DNA of 5,613 nucleotides from Gammaproteobacteria bacterium (GTDB lineage: Bacteria; Pseudomonadota; Gammaproteobacteria; Xanthomonadales; Xanthomonadaceae), in the NCBI GenBank assembly GCA_024642445.1, contig JAHEBG010000096.1, forward strand, positions 1 to 5,613, written 5' to 3'. Shown here in pieces: positions 1-5,613 of the stretch. A program made the position numbers and the translations under genes. Below the pieces are notes generated by a model. That model was not told the DNA's origin. It saw only the letters and a list, made by a program, of their open reading frames with translations, and did no database searches. Positions within the stretch are counted from its first letter, which is position 1, and the number at the start of each line of letters is the position of its first letter.

Positions 1-1226
1 CCACATCGGCACTGCCCGCCCCAAACGGTGTTGTTTTGTCAGTACGCCAAGGTAAAACCGCTACGGGTATCCGTTTGGTATTCGACTTGGCGCAGCCGGC
101 AAATGTTGAAAGTTATATTCAGTCTGAAGCTGGAAAGGCAAAGCTGGTTCTGGCTTTACAGCCCATTGCCCAAGATCCTGCCGCCATTCTCAGCCAAGCA
201 CCTATGTCGCTACCACCCGTTGAGAGTAAGCCTGCAGTTGTTGCCAGTACACCTACCATTGCCCGTGCTGCCATCATTGCCCCGCCAAAGGCTGCAGGCA
301 GTGATGAAATTCGGGTGCAAATCGATATCGATGACAGCGGAGCGGCGGCCAAAACCACAATTAAAACGGTTCCTGCCACGGAAAATCCTGCGCCCGGCAA
401 GCCGTCAGTCAGTGCCACTCCGCCAAAAAAAGGCAAAACAGCATCCGATGTACTTGGAAATTCCGATCGGAAGTTGGTGATAGCGATTGATGCCGGACAT
501 GGCGGCAAAGACCCCGGGGCTTTGGGTAAAAACGGCCTGCGCGAAAAAGAAGTAACGCTGCGGGTTGCCAAAGAATTGGCGTCCGCCATCAATGCCGATC
601 CGGGCATGAAGGCGGTATTGATACGTGATGATGACACGTATGTGCCGTTGCAGGAACGCTATCAGCGGGCGCGCCGAGCCCAGGCCGATTTGTTCGTGTC
701 CATTCATGCCGATGCCGCATTGAACGATGCCGCCAACGGATCCTCGGTATATGTGTTGTCGACCAAAGGCGCCTCGTCTCAGGCCGCCCGTTGGCTGGCC
801 GATAAGGAAAACGCCGCCGATTTGGTTGGCGGTGTTTCATTGGATGACAAAGACCGTAATCTATCCGCTGTGCTGTTGGACCTTTCGCAGAGTGCCACCA
901 TGCGCATGAGTGAAGATGCCGCGGGCAATGTTCTGCAGTCTCTCAAGGATCTTGGCAAGGCCCATAAAAAAGACGTTGAGCATGCCAATTTCGTGGTCTT
1001 GCGTTCGCCCGATGTCCCTTCCATGCTGATTGAAACCGGATTCATCACCAACGCCGAAGAGGAGCGTAAGTTGGCCGACCCCCAGCACCGTAAGCGCTTG
1101 GCATTCGCCATCGCCCAGGGCTTGCGGGGCTTTTTCCAAGAGCAGCCCTTGCCTGGCACGTATTACGCCCGTAAAGCCGTCAACGGCGCGCCAATAAGCG
1201 CCAGCAGTGGCAATATCGTGCCCTGA
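1..1226 (+). CDS. amiC: N-acetylmuramoyl-L-alanine amidase, AmiB/AmiC type (5' end missing)
   Basis: This periplasmic zinc amidase cuts the bond between MurNAc and the stem peptide to split septal peptidoglycan during division. The frame is open from base 3 to the TGA at 1224-1226, so the true start, signal peptide and first residues lie upstream; the TTG at 36 is internal. The first part (about 1-160) reads as an AMIN domain (VRQGKTATGIRLVFDL), which targets the septum. A linker rich in Ala, Pro, Thr and Lys follows to about 465. The Amidase_3 domain then shows the expected zinc and catalytic residues: His in DAGHGG (498-500), Glu in LREKE (543-545), His in SIHADA (705-707) and Glu in LIETGF (1032-1034). 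About 108 residues separate the second His from the last Glu. This is long enough for the autoinhibitory helix that EnvC or NlpD relieve in E. coli; that regulation is inferred. No LysM domain follows; the protein ends about 27 residues beyond the catalytic domain. AmiB and AmiC cannot be told apart from this fragment. Confidence 0.93.
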   Translation, partial: TSALPAPNGVVLSVRQGKTATGIRLVFDLAQPANVESYIQSEAGKAKLVLALQPIAQDPAAILSQAPMSLPPVESKPAVVASTPTIARAAIIAPPKAAGSDEIRVQIDIDDSGAAAKTTIKTVPATENPAPGKPSVSATPPKKGKTASDVLGNSDRKLVIAIDAGHGGKDPGALGKNGLREKEVTLRVAKELASAINADPGMKAVLIRDDDTYVPLQERYQRARRAQADLFVSIHADAALNDAANGSSVYVLSTKGASSQAARWLADKENAADLVGGVSLDDKDRNLSAVLLDLSQSATMRMSEDAAGNVLQSLKDLGKAHKKDVEHANFVVLRSPDVPSMLIETGFITNAEEERKLADPQHRKRLAFAIAQGLRGFFQEQPLPGTYYARKAVNGAPISASSGNIVP

Positions 1227-1253
1227 ATCGCGCGCAAGCCGCAACGCATTGGG

Positions 1254-1259
1254 TACAAT
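1254..1259 (+). promoter_or_regulatory. Possible -10 element (TACAAT) just before mutL
   Basis: TACAAT differs from the sigma70 -10 consensus TATAAT at one position. It lies in the 41-base gap between the amidase and mutL. No good -35 hexamer sits 16-18 bases upstream (about 1230-1237 reads gcgcgcaa), and no TGn extension precedes it. Initiation about 7-9 bases downstream would fall at or just before the mutL ATG at 1268 and give an almost leaderless mRNA. This is a weak call; a chance match is quite possible. Confidence 0.2.
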
Positions 1260-1267
1260 GAGTGCCC

Positions 1268-3028
1268 ATGCGTATTCATAAACTTCCCGATGTCTTAATC
1301 AACCAGATTGCCGCCGGCGAAGTGGTGGAACGGCCGTTTTCCGTGGTTAAGGAACTGGTTGAAAATGCCCTGGATGCCGGTGCAACCCAGCTCGACATCG
1401 ATTTGGAAGAGGGCGGTATCCGATTGATTCGGGTTCGCGATGACGGCGACGGTATTTCTCCGGAAGACTTACCCATTGCGGTTCAGCGCCATGCCACCAG
1501 CAAGATTGCCAGCATGGATGATCTGGAACAGGTGGCTACGCTGGGTTTTCGTGGCGAGGCATTGCCCTCGATTGCGTCGGTTTCGCGCTTCAGTCTGCGC
1601 TCACGGACACCGCAGCATGAACACGGCACGGCCTTGAATATTGTAGGCGGTACCTTGGGCCCATTGCAGCCGGATGCCCACCCCAAGGGCAGTACCGTAG
1701 AGGTACGCGACCTGTTCTTCAATGTGCCGGCACGCAGAAAATTCCTGAAAACCGAACGCACCGAATTGGCCCATATCGATGATTGGCTGGGTTGTCTGGC
1801 GTTGGCAAAGCCCAATGTAGGCTTACGAATTCGACATAATGGAAAACTCTATAAAAATTACCCGCCTGCTGCCGAGGGCGAGTCACTGAAACGTGTCACG
1901 CAGGTGATGGGTGAAGCGTTCTCCGGCCAATGTCTGGCTATCGAAAGTGTGCACCCTGATTTGCATCTGCACGGCTGGGTCGGCTTGCCGACGGCCTCAC
2001 GGTCCAGTGCCGACCAACAATACTTTTTCGTTAACGGCCGCGTGGTGCGCGACAAAACGGTGGCACATGCCGTCCGTCAAGCCTATGCCGATGTTCTGTT
2101 CCATGGCCGCTATCCGGCATTTGTTTTGTTTCTGGATATCGATCCGATGCGGGTCGATGTCAATGTGCATCCGGCCAAACACGAGGTCCGTTTCCGGGAT
2201 GGGCGCCGTGTGCATGACATCATCTACAGAACACTGCATGAAAGCCTTGCCAGTACTCGCGCCGGTGCCGTGACAGCCCAGGTGCCGAGTAACACCTCTG
2301 CATTCGGTTCGGATTCGTATGCCGGAGTGCAATCGGGCTTCAATCTGCCGGTACGCGAAAACATGAATGCCTACCAGGCCTTGTATTCCGAACCTGTTGC
2401 GGCATCGAACGTTTCGGAACCGGCAACGCCCACTGAAAATACTATTCCGCCTTTGGGATTTGCGCTGGCACAGTTGCACGGTGTGTTCATTCTGGCCGAA
2501 AACCAGCACGGCTTGGTTTTGGTGGACATGCATGCGGCACATGAGCGCATCACCTATGAACAGCTGAAGGCCGCTCAGGACCATGGCGGCATCCGTAGCC
2601 AGCCCCTGCTGGTGCCGGTTTCGGTTCCGCTAAGTGAGGCTGAAGCGTCCGCCAGCGAGTCGCTGTCTCAGGCATTGCAAGCCTTGGGTTTCGATGCGGT
2701 ACGTTCCGGGCCGCAATCGGTAAGTGTGCGCGCAGTGCCCAGTTTGTTGGCCGATGTTGACGCGCGGCAATTGTTTCTCGATGTATTATCGGAGTTTCGG
2801 GAGTTCGGCGAGTCTAGGCGCTTGCAAGAGGCCGGAAATGCACTTCTGTCTACCATGGCCTGCCATGGCTCGGTGCGTGCAAATCGGAGATTGACGGTGC
2901 CGGAAATGAATGCCTTGTTGCGCGCGATGGAAGTGACCGAGCGCTCGGGGCAGTGCAACCATGGCCGGCCCACCTGGGTTCAATTGAGCAAAAGTGAACT
3001 GGATAAATTATTTTTAAGAGGTCGTTGA
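1268..3028 (+). CDS. mutL: DNA mismatch repair protein MutL, endonuclease type
   Basis: MutL couples mismatch recognition by MutS to strand incision and removal in the cytoplasm. I chose the ATG at 1268 (586 residues) over the in-frame GTG at 1262 because it aligns with E. coli MutL without offset and places catalytic Glu29, Asn33 and Asp58 at the same numbers. The N-terminal GHKL ATPase shows [12 protein letters not shown] (12-23), [10 protein letters not shown] (29-38), RDDGDGI (57-63), RHATSKI (74-80), GFRGEAL (93-99) and HPAKHEVRF with Lys304. A linker of low conservation covers about 330-395. The C-terminal dimerisation domain carries [12 protein letters not shown] (420-431), a form of the DQHA(X)2E(X)4E metal motif, plus ACHGS (531-535) and CNHGRP (563-568). 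These mark the latent nickase of MutH-independent organisms. QPLLVP (445-450) resembles the beta-clamp binding motif. There is no strong Shine-Dalgarno; GAG at 1260-1262 is the best available. The gene lies 41 bases after the amidase and overlaps the next gene by one base. Confidence 0.98.
   Translation: MRIHKLPDVLINQIAAGEVVERPFSVVKELVENALDAGATQLDIDLEEGGIRLIRVRDDGDGISPEDLPIAVQRHATSKIASMDDLEQVATLGFRGEALPSIASVSRFSLRSRTPQHEHGTALNIVGGTLGPLQPDAHPKGSTVEVRDLFFNVPARRKFLKTERTELAHIDDWLGCLALAKPNVGLRIRHNGKLYKNYPPAAEGESLKRVTQVMGEAFSGQCLAIESVHPDLHLHGWVGLPTASRSSADQQYFFVNGRVVRDKTVAHAVRQAYADVLFHGRYPAFVLFLDIDPMRVDVNVHPAKHEVRFRDGRRVHDIIYRTLHESLASTRAGAVTAQVPSNTSAFGSDSYAGVQSGFNLPVRENMNAYQALYSEPVAASNVSEPATPTENTIPPLGFALAQLHGVFILAENQHGLVLVDMHAAHERITYEQLKAAQDHGGIRSQPLLVPVSVPLSEAEASASESLSQALQALGFDAVRSGPQSVSVRAVPSLLADVDARQLFLDVLSEFREFGESRRLQEAGNALLSTMACHGSVRANRRLTVPEMNALLRAMEVTERSGQCNHGRPTWVQLSKSELDKLFLRGR
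3016..3021 (+). promoter_or_regulatory. Ribosome binding site for the DUF1684 gene
   Basis: AAGAGG lies inside the last codons of mutL, six bases before the ATG at 3028. It supports that ATG over the adjacent in-frame TTG at 3025. With the TGATG stop/start overlap it suggests coupled translation. Confidence 0.6.
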
Positions 3029-3954
3029 TGTATAAATTTTTGATGATTGCAGTCCTATTGCTTACAGCCGCATGTGAACGGGGGCCCAGTGCCGAACAAT
3101 TGGCCAAGGAGAAAGCGGCACAAATGAAACTCCATTCGGAAAACATGCTGTGGCGAAAGGACCGTATTGACCGGTTGACCCAGCCGGACGGTTGGCTGTC
3201 GCTCATCGGCATGCACTGGCTGCCTAAAAACGGCATTACCCGGGTCGGTTCCGGTGAGGCCAACGGTACGCGTATCGGGGTTGGCCCCTCGAAAATTGGC
3301 ATGATTACGGTTGGCGCAGGTAATGAAGTCTGGTTACAGCCTGAAGACGGAGTGGCATTGACCATCGACGGCCAGCCGGTTACCGGCAAAACCCGTCTTA
3401 TTGCAGATAGCCAAGGCAAGGCCTCCGTGGTCGGTTTCGACAACGGCAATGCCAGCTTTATCGTGATCGAGCGCGGCGGCAGAATGGCCTTGCGTGTTCG
3501 TGATGCCAATGCACCAACACGCAAAGGATTCACCGGGATAGATTATTTTCCGCTCGATCGGAAATTCCGTTTCGAGGCCAATTTCGTTCCGCATGAAGCC
3601 GGGCGCACCATTGAAATCGTCAATATTTTGGGAATGGTGGAGCCGATGATGAACCCCGGCACGGTAACCTTCATGCATGAAGGCAAACCGGTAACGCTGG
3701 AAGCCATCGATGAAGGTGATCACCGCCTGTTCCTGGTGTTCGCTGATCGCACTTCCGGCAAAGAGACCTACGCCGCCGCGCGTTTCATGTATGCCGCATA
3801 CCCAGGACCCGATGGCAAGACCATCGTCGACTTCAACGAAGCCTACAATCCGCCGTGTGCCTTTACGCCTTATTCCACATGCCCCATGCCGCCGCCCGGA
3901 AATCGGATGGATTTCGCGGTGACTGCCGGTGAGAAGAAGCCCCGGAAACTCTAA
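3028..3954 (+). CDS. DUF1684 family lipoprotein
   Basis: This is a 308-residue predicted lipoprotein of unknown function. The N-terminus has a Lys, a hydrophobic stretch (residues 4-15) and a lipobox-like LTAAC, with Cys16 the likely lipidated residue. Thr at -3 is less usual but allowed. Glu17 follows, not Asp, so by the Lol rule the protein should go to the outer membrane. Family membership rests on WLSLIGMHWL (56-65), the FTGIDYFPLD segment (168-177) and the C-terminal signature DFNEAYNPPCAFTPYSTCP (268-286), a pattern I recognise from DUF1684 (PF07920). Two Cys at 277 and 285 could form a disulfide in the periplasm; that is inference. A short Lys/Glu/Gln-rich segment (about 22-45) follows the lipid anchor. 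The start overlaps the mutL stop by one base (TGATG), and the stop overlaps the next start in the same way (TAATG). No biochemical role is established that I know of. Confidence 0.9.
   Translation: MYKFLMIAVLLLTAACERGPSAEQLAKEKAAQMKLHSENMLWRKDRIDRLTQPDGWLSLIGMHWLPKNGITRVGSGEANGTRIGVGPSKIGMITVGAGNEVWLQPEDGVALTIDGQPVTGKTRLIADSQGKASVVGFDNGNASFIVIERGGRMALRVRDANAPTRKGFTGIDYFPLDRKFRFEANFVPHEAGRTIEIVNILGMVEPMMNPGTVTFMHEGKPVTLEAIDEGDHRLFLVFADRTSGKETYAAARFMYAAYPGPDGKTIVDFNEAYNPPCAFTPYSTCPMPPPGNRMDFAVTAGEKKPRKL
3944..3948 (+). promoter_or_regulatory. Probable ribosome binding site for the TraB/GumN gene
   Basis: GGAAA lies five bases upstream of the ATG at 3954, within the end of the DUF1684 gene. It is a modest match, and coupling through the TAATG overlap probably helps initiation. 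Confidence 0.4.
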
Positions 3955-4844
3955 TGCGCAAGCTATTAACCATGGTGCTATGCGGTCTGCTAATCAGTGC
4001 CTGCGCAGTGGCCAATAATGGGTACAGCACGCCGGCTTTGTGGAAGGTTAGCGATGCCGACAATTCGGTGTATCTCTTGGGCTCGTTCCATGCCCTGCAG
4101 AAATCCGATTATCCGTTATCGCCGGCAGTGAATGCCGCATTTTCTGATGCGGAAGTGCTGATGTTCGAAATCAGCCCCGAAGAAATGCTGTCGCCGGAAT
4201 TGGGGCTTTCCATGCAAAAGGCCGCACGTATTCCGGGTGGGAAGGCGCTTTCCGATATTATTCCGCAAGCGCAGTGGCTGCAAGTACAGGCATGGCTAAA
4301 GGCCAATCCGAACATTTCGGCGCCATTAATCGCCCAATCTAAACCCTGGTTTGTGGCGTTGGTCATCTCACAAATTGAAATGCAGAAACTGGGATTTACC
4401 GGAGAGCAGGGTTTGGATCGGTATTTTATGACCGAAGCCGATAAAAATGGAAAACCCACGCGGGGCTTAGAAGCCGCGGCATCGCAAGTGCAATTATTTG
4501 ATGGCATGCCGGATGAAGTGCAGCGGCAATTTCTTGCAGAAAGCCTCAAACCCGTCTCTGAAATGACCTCCGAGTTGACCGCAATGCACACGGCTTGGCG
4601 AAAAGGCGATGCGGCCACGCTCGAAAAACTCACGGTTAAGCAAATGCGCCGCGACTACCCGTCGTTGTACCGTTCAATCAACGTCGACCGAAATCGGGCA
4701 TGGATTCCGCAAATCCGGCAATTTTTGGACCATGAACGCAGTGATGATGCGTTGGTGGTGGTCGGTTCGCTGCACCTGCTGGGCAGCGATGGTCTGGTAC
4801 AGGGGTTGAAAGCGCAAGGCCTGCGTGTGGAGCGCTTGAACTGA
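3954..4844 (+). CDS. TraB/GumN family lipoprotein (TIKI-like fold)
   Basis: This is a 296-residue member of the TraB/GumN/TIKI group (PF01963). Two GxxH motifs define the family and both are present: GSFH at 43-46, just after an opening strand (ALWKV..., VYLLGSFH), and GSLH at 271-274 near the C-terminus, followed by GSDGLVQGL. The intervening FEIS with Glu72, GLDRYF (153-158), the GLEAAASQ segment (171-178) and RNRAW (246-250) also fit. Eukaryotic TIKI relatives are metal-dependent proteases that use the GxxH histidines; proteolysis by this bacterial member is inference, and its substrate is unknown. The N-terminus MRKLLTM...LISAC is a clear signal with lipobox ISAC and lipidated Cys17; Ala18 follows, so outer-membrane sorting is expected. 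The ATG overlaps the DUF1684 stop by one base, so the two lipoproteins are probably made together. The stop lies one base from the stop of the convergent ferredoxin gene. Confidence 0.92.
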   Translation: MRKLLTMVLCGLLISACAVANNGYSTPALWKVSDADNSVYLLGSFHALQKSDYPLSPAVNAAFSDAEVLMFEISPEEMLSPELGLSMQKAARIPGGKALSDIIPQAQWLQVQAWLKANPNISAPLIAQSKPWFVALVISQIEMQKLGFTGEQGLDRYFMTEADKNGKPTRGLEAAASQVQLFDGMPDEVQRQFLAESLKPVSEMTSELTAMHTAWRKGDAATLEKLTVKQMRRDYPSLYRSINVDRNRAWIPQIRQFLDHERSDDALVVVGSLHLLGSDGLVQGLKAQGLRVERLN

Positions 4845-4845
4845 T

Positions 4846-5262
4846 CTACGGCAGCTGCACGATGTCGATGCAATCGACCGGGCACGGCGGGATGCACAGA
4901 TTACAGCCGGTGCATTCATCCATCAATACCGTATGCATGTGTTTTGAAGCACCGATAATGGCATCTACAGGGCATGCCTGGATGCATTTGGTGCATCCTA
5001 TGCATTCAGCCTCACGGATAAAAACAACGCTGGCCGGCTGCGTTTGACCATGTGCGGGGTTTAGCGCTATGGGTTCTCTATCAAGCAGCAATGCCAAGGC
5101 ACGTATGCCCTGCTTGCCACCGGGCGGGCATTGGTTGATATCGGCATCGCCCGCGGCTATGGCTTCGGCATAAGGGCGGCATCCGGCATAACCGCAGAGG
5201 CCGCATTGGGTCTGCGGCAACAGCGCATCGATAGCGTCGGCTGAGGCCAGAAATGCAGACAA
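4846..5262 (-). CDS. rnfB: RnfB-like 2[4Fe-4S] ferredoxin without membrane anchor
   Basis: This 138-residue electron-transfer protein has three iron-sulfur motifs in the RnfB/RsxB order. The Fe-S domain shows C20-x2-C23-x4-C28-x16-C45 ([12 protein letters not shown]...NQCPPGG). Two ferredoxin motifs follow: C87-x2-C90-x2-C93-x3-C97P and C117-x2-C120-x2-C123-x3-C127P, with another Cys at 131. Canonical RnfB/RsxB begins with a hydrophobic anchor of roughly 25-30 residues and is about 190 residues long in E. coli. Here only 19 residues precede the first Cys, none forming a membrane helix, so the product should be soluble. The start is TTG at 5260-5262; no ATG occurs before Cys20, and a Shine-Dalgarno supports it. 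The gene is three bases downstream of metG and surely co-transcribed with it. No other rnf/rsx subunit is visible, so a full Rnf complex cannot be assumed. The redox partner is unknown. Confidence 0.9.
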   Translation of the reverse strand: MSAFLASADAIDALLPQTQCGLCGYAGCRPYAEAIAAGDADINQCPPGGKQGIRALALLLDREPIALNPAHGQTQPASVVFIREAECIGCTKCIQACPVDAIIGASKHMHTVLMDECTGCNLCIPPCPVDCIDIVQLP

Positions 5263-5265
5263 CGC

Positions 5266-5613
5266 TTATTTCACCGGATCACCCGGCTGTGCGCCGGGGT
5301 CGGTATCCAGCAGAAACAATCCGTCATCGCCGCCGGCCGAAAGAATCATGCCTTCGGAAATACCGAAACGCATTTTGCGTGGCGCCAGATTGGCGATAAA
5401 GACCACATTTCTGCCTAAAAGCTGCTCGGGATTGGCATAGCTGGCTTTAATCCCTGAGAAAATCTGACGTTGTCCGAGTTCTCCGGCATCCAGCAAAAAG
5501 CGCAACAGCTTGTCCGAGCCCTCGACTTCTGAACATTCCAGCACCTTGCCTACGCGCAGGTCGAGCTTGGCAAAATCCTCAATGCCGATGATGCCGGGGG
5601 CTTGCGGGGCGGA
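5266..5613 (-). CDS. metG: Methionyl-tRNA synthetase, C-terminal tRNA-binding domain (5' part outside window)
   Basis: MetG charges tRNA(Met) with methionine in the cytoplasm. Only the last 115 codons are present; the frame is open to the window edge at 5613 and ends with TAA at 5266-5268. The visible part is the appended OB-fold tRNA-binding domain (Trbp111/EMAPII-like), which aids tRNA binding and dimerisation in MetG. It opens with [14 protein letters not shown], continues through [12 protein letters not shown] and FSGIKASY, and contains the hallmark [15 protein letters not shown] (5347-5391). It ends with a [13 protein letters not shown] tail. The catalytic Rossmann domain, zinc knuckle and anticodon-binding domain must lie beyond 5613. 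A free-standing Trbp111-like protein is not excluded by the fragment alone. However, the frame continues upstream through a Pro/Ala-rich linker (SAPQAPG), which fits the junction in a full-length MetG. The RnfB-like gene follows in the same transcript. Confidence 0.93.
   Translation of the reverse strand, partial: SAPQAPGIIGIEDFAKLDLRVGKVLECSEVEGSDKLLRFLLDAGELGQRQIFSGIKASYANPEQLLGRNVVFIANLAPRKMRFGISEGMILSAGGDDGLFLLDTDPGAQPGDPVK
5271..5275 (-). promoter_or_regulatory. Ribosome binding site for the RnfB-like gene
   Basis: GGTGA on the minus strand lies eight bases before the TTG start and inside the last metG codons. It favours that unusual start codon. A metG stop in the same frame two codons upstream rules out any longer version. 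Confidence 0.5.

Noticed and set aside
36..38. TTG as the true start of the amidase
   Set aside because: It lies inside the AMIN domain, the frame is open upstream to the window edge, and no signal peptide follows it, which a periplasmic amidase needs.
119..637. 172-codon minus-strand open frame opposite the amidase
   Set aside because: It lies wholly inside a well-supported gene, has no recognisable motif, and is the kind of shadow frame common in moderately GC-rich coding DNA.
1262..1264. GTG as the mutL start
   Set aside because: It adds only two residues and breaks the offset-free match with E. coli MutL that the ATG at 1268 gives.
1997..2584. 195-codon minus-strand open frame opposite mutL
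   Set aside because: It is His- and Arg-rich with no domain signature and is antisense to conserved MutL motifs; it is best explained as a shadow.
2853..2868. Inverted repeat CCATGGC-CT-GCCATGG
   Set aside because: It lies in the conserved MutL ACHGS region, has a two-base loop too small for a stable hairpin, and is explained by codon content.
2850..3533. 227-codon minus-strand open frame across the mutL/DUF1684 junction
   Set aside because: Its length is notable, but it spans two conserved overlapping genes, lacks a recognisable family, and shows no clear ribosome binding site.
4851..4858. Palindrome GCAGCTGC beside the convergent stops, considered as a terminator or operator
   Set aside because: Eight bases without a loop or T run, inside the last codons of the RnfB-like gene; expected by chance.
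4980..4998. Perfect 7-bp inverted repeat GGATGCA-TTTGG-TGCATCC
   Set aside because: It falls in the codons for the CIGCTKCIQ cluster motif, where repeated TGC and ATC codons produce such symmetry. No T run follows, so it is not a terminator.

Overview
The window looks like an ordinary chromosomal housekeeping segment of a gammaproteobacterium. The order amidase (AmiB/AmiC type) - mutL - DUF1684 lipoprotein - TraB/GumN lipoprotein, facing an RnfB-like ferredoxin and metG, is one I associate with the Xanthomonas/Xylella order (Lysobacterales). That placement comes from remembered gene order and protein character, not from a search. Base composition judged by eye is in the mid-50s % G+C. This is lower than typical Xanthomonas, so a lower-GC relative is possible; I do not name a genus.

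Layout: positions 1-4844 are rightward. A 5'-truncated cell-wall amidase (to 1226) is followed after 41 bases by complete mutL (1268-3028). The lipoprotein gene of family DUF1684 (3028-3954) follows with a one-base overlap, and a TraB/GumN-family lipoprotein gene (3954-4844) follows it with another one-base overlap. The last three genes are almost certainly translationally coupled, and the amidase may belong to the same transcript. Positions 4846-5613 are leftward: the 3' end of metG (methionyl-tRNA synthetase) is followed after three bases by a short RnfB-like 2[4Fe-4S] ferredoxin. The two blocks converge with one base between their stop codons, leaving no room for an intergenic terminator.

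Functionally the rightward block mixes septal peptidoglycan hydrolysis, DNA mismatch repair and two poorly understood envelope lipoproteins. The leftward block pairs aminoacylation with an electron carrier. MutL has the metal-binding endonuclease motif of MutH-independent systems. The ferredoxin lacks the N-terminal membrane anchor of canonical RnfB/RsxB.

I see no tRNA or rRNA, CRISPR array, insertion sequence, phage remnant or recent-transfer signature. No non-coding stretch exceeds 41 bases. I do not see strong evidence of an undescribed system. The most interesting unknowns are the two coupled lipoproteins downstream of mutL and the anchorless RnfB-like protein.
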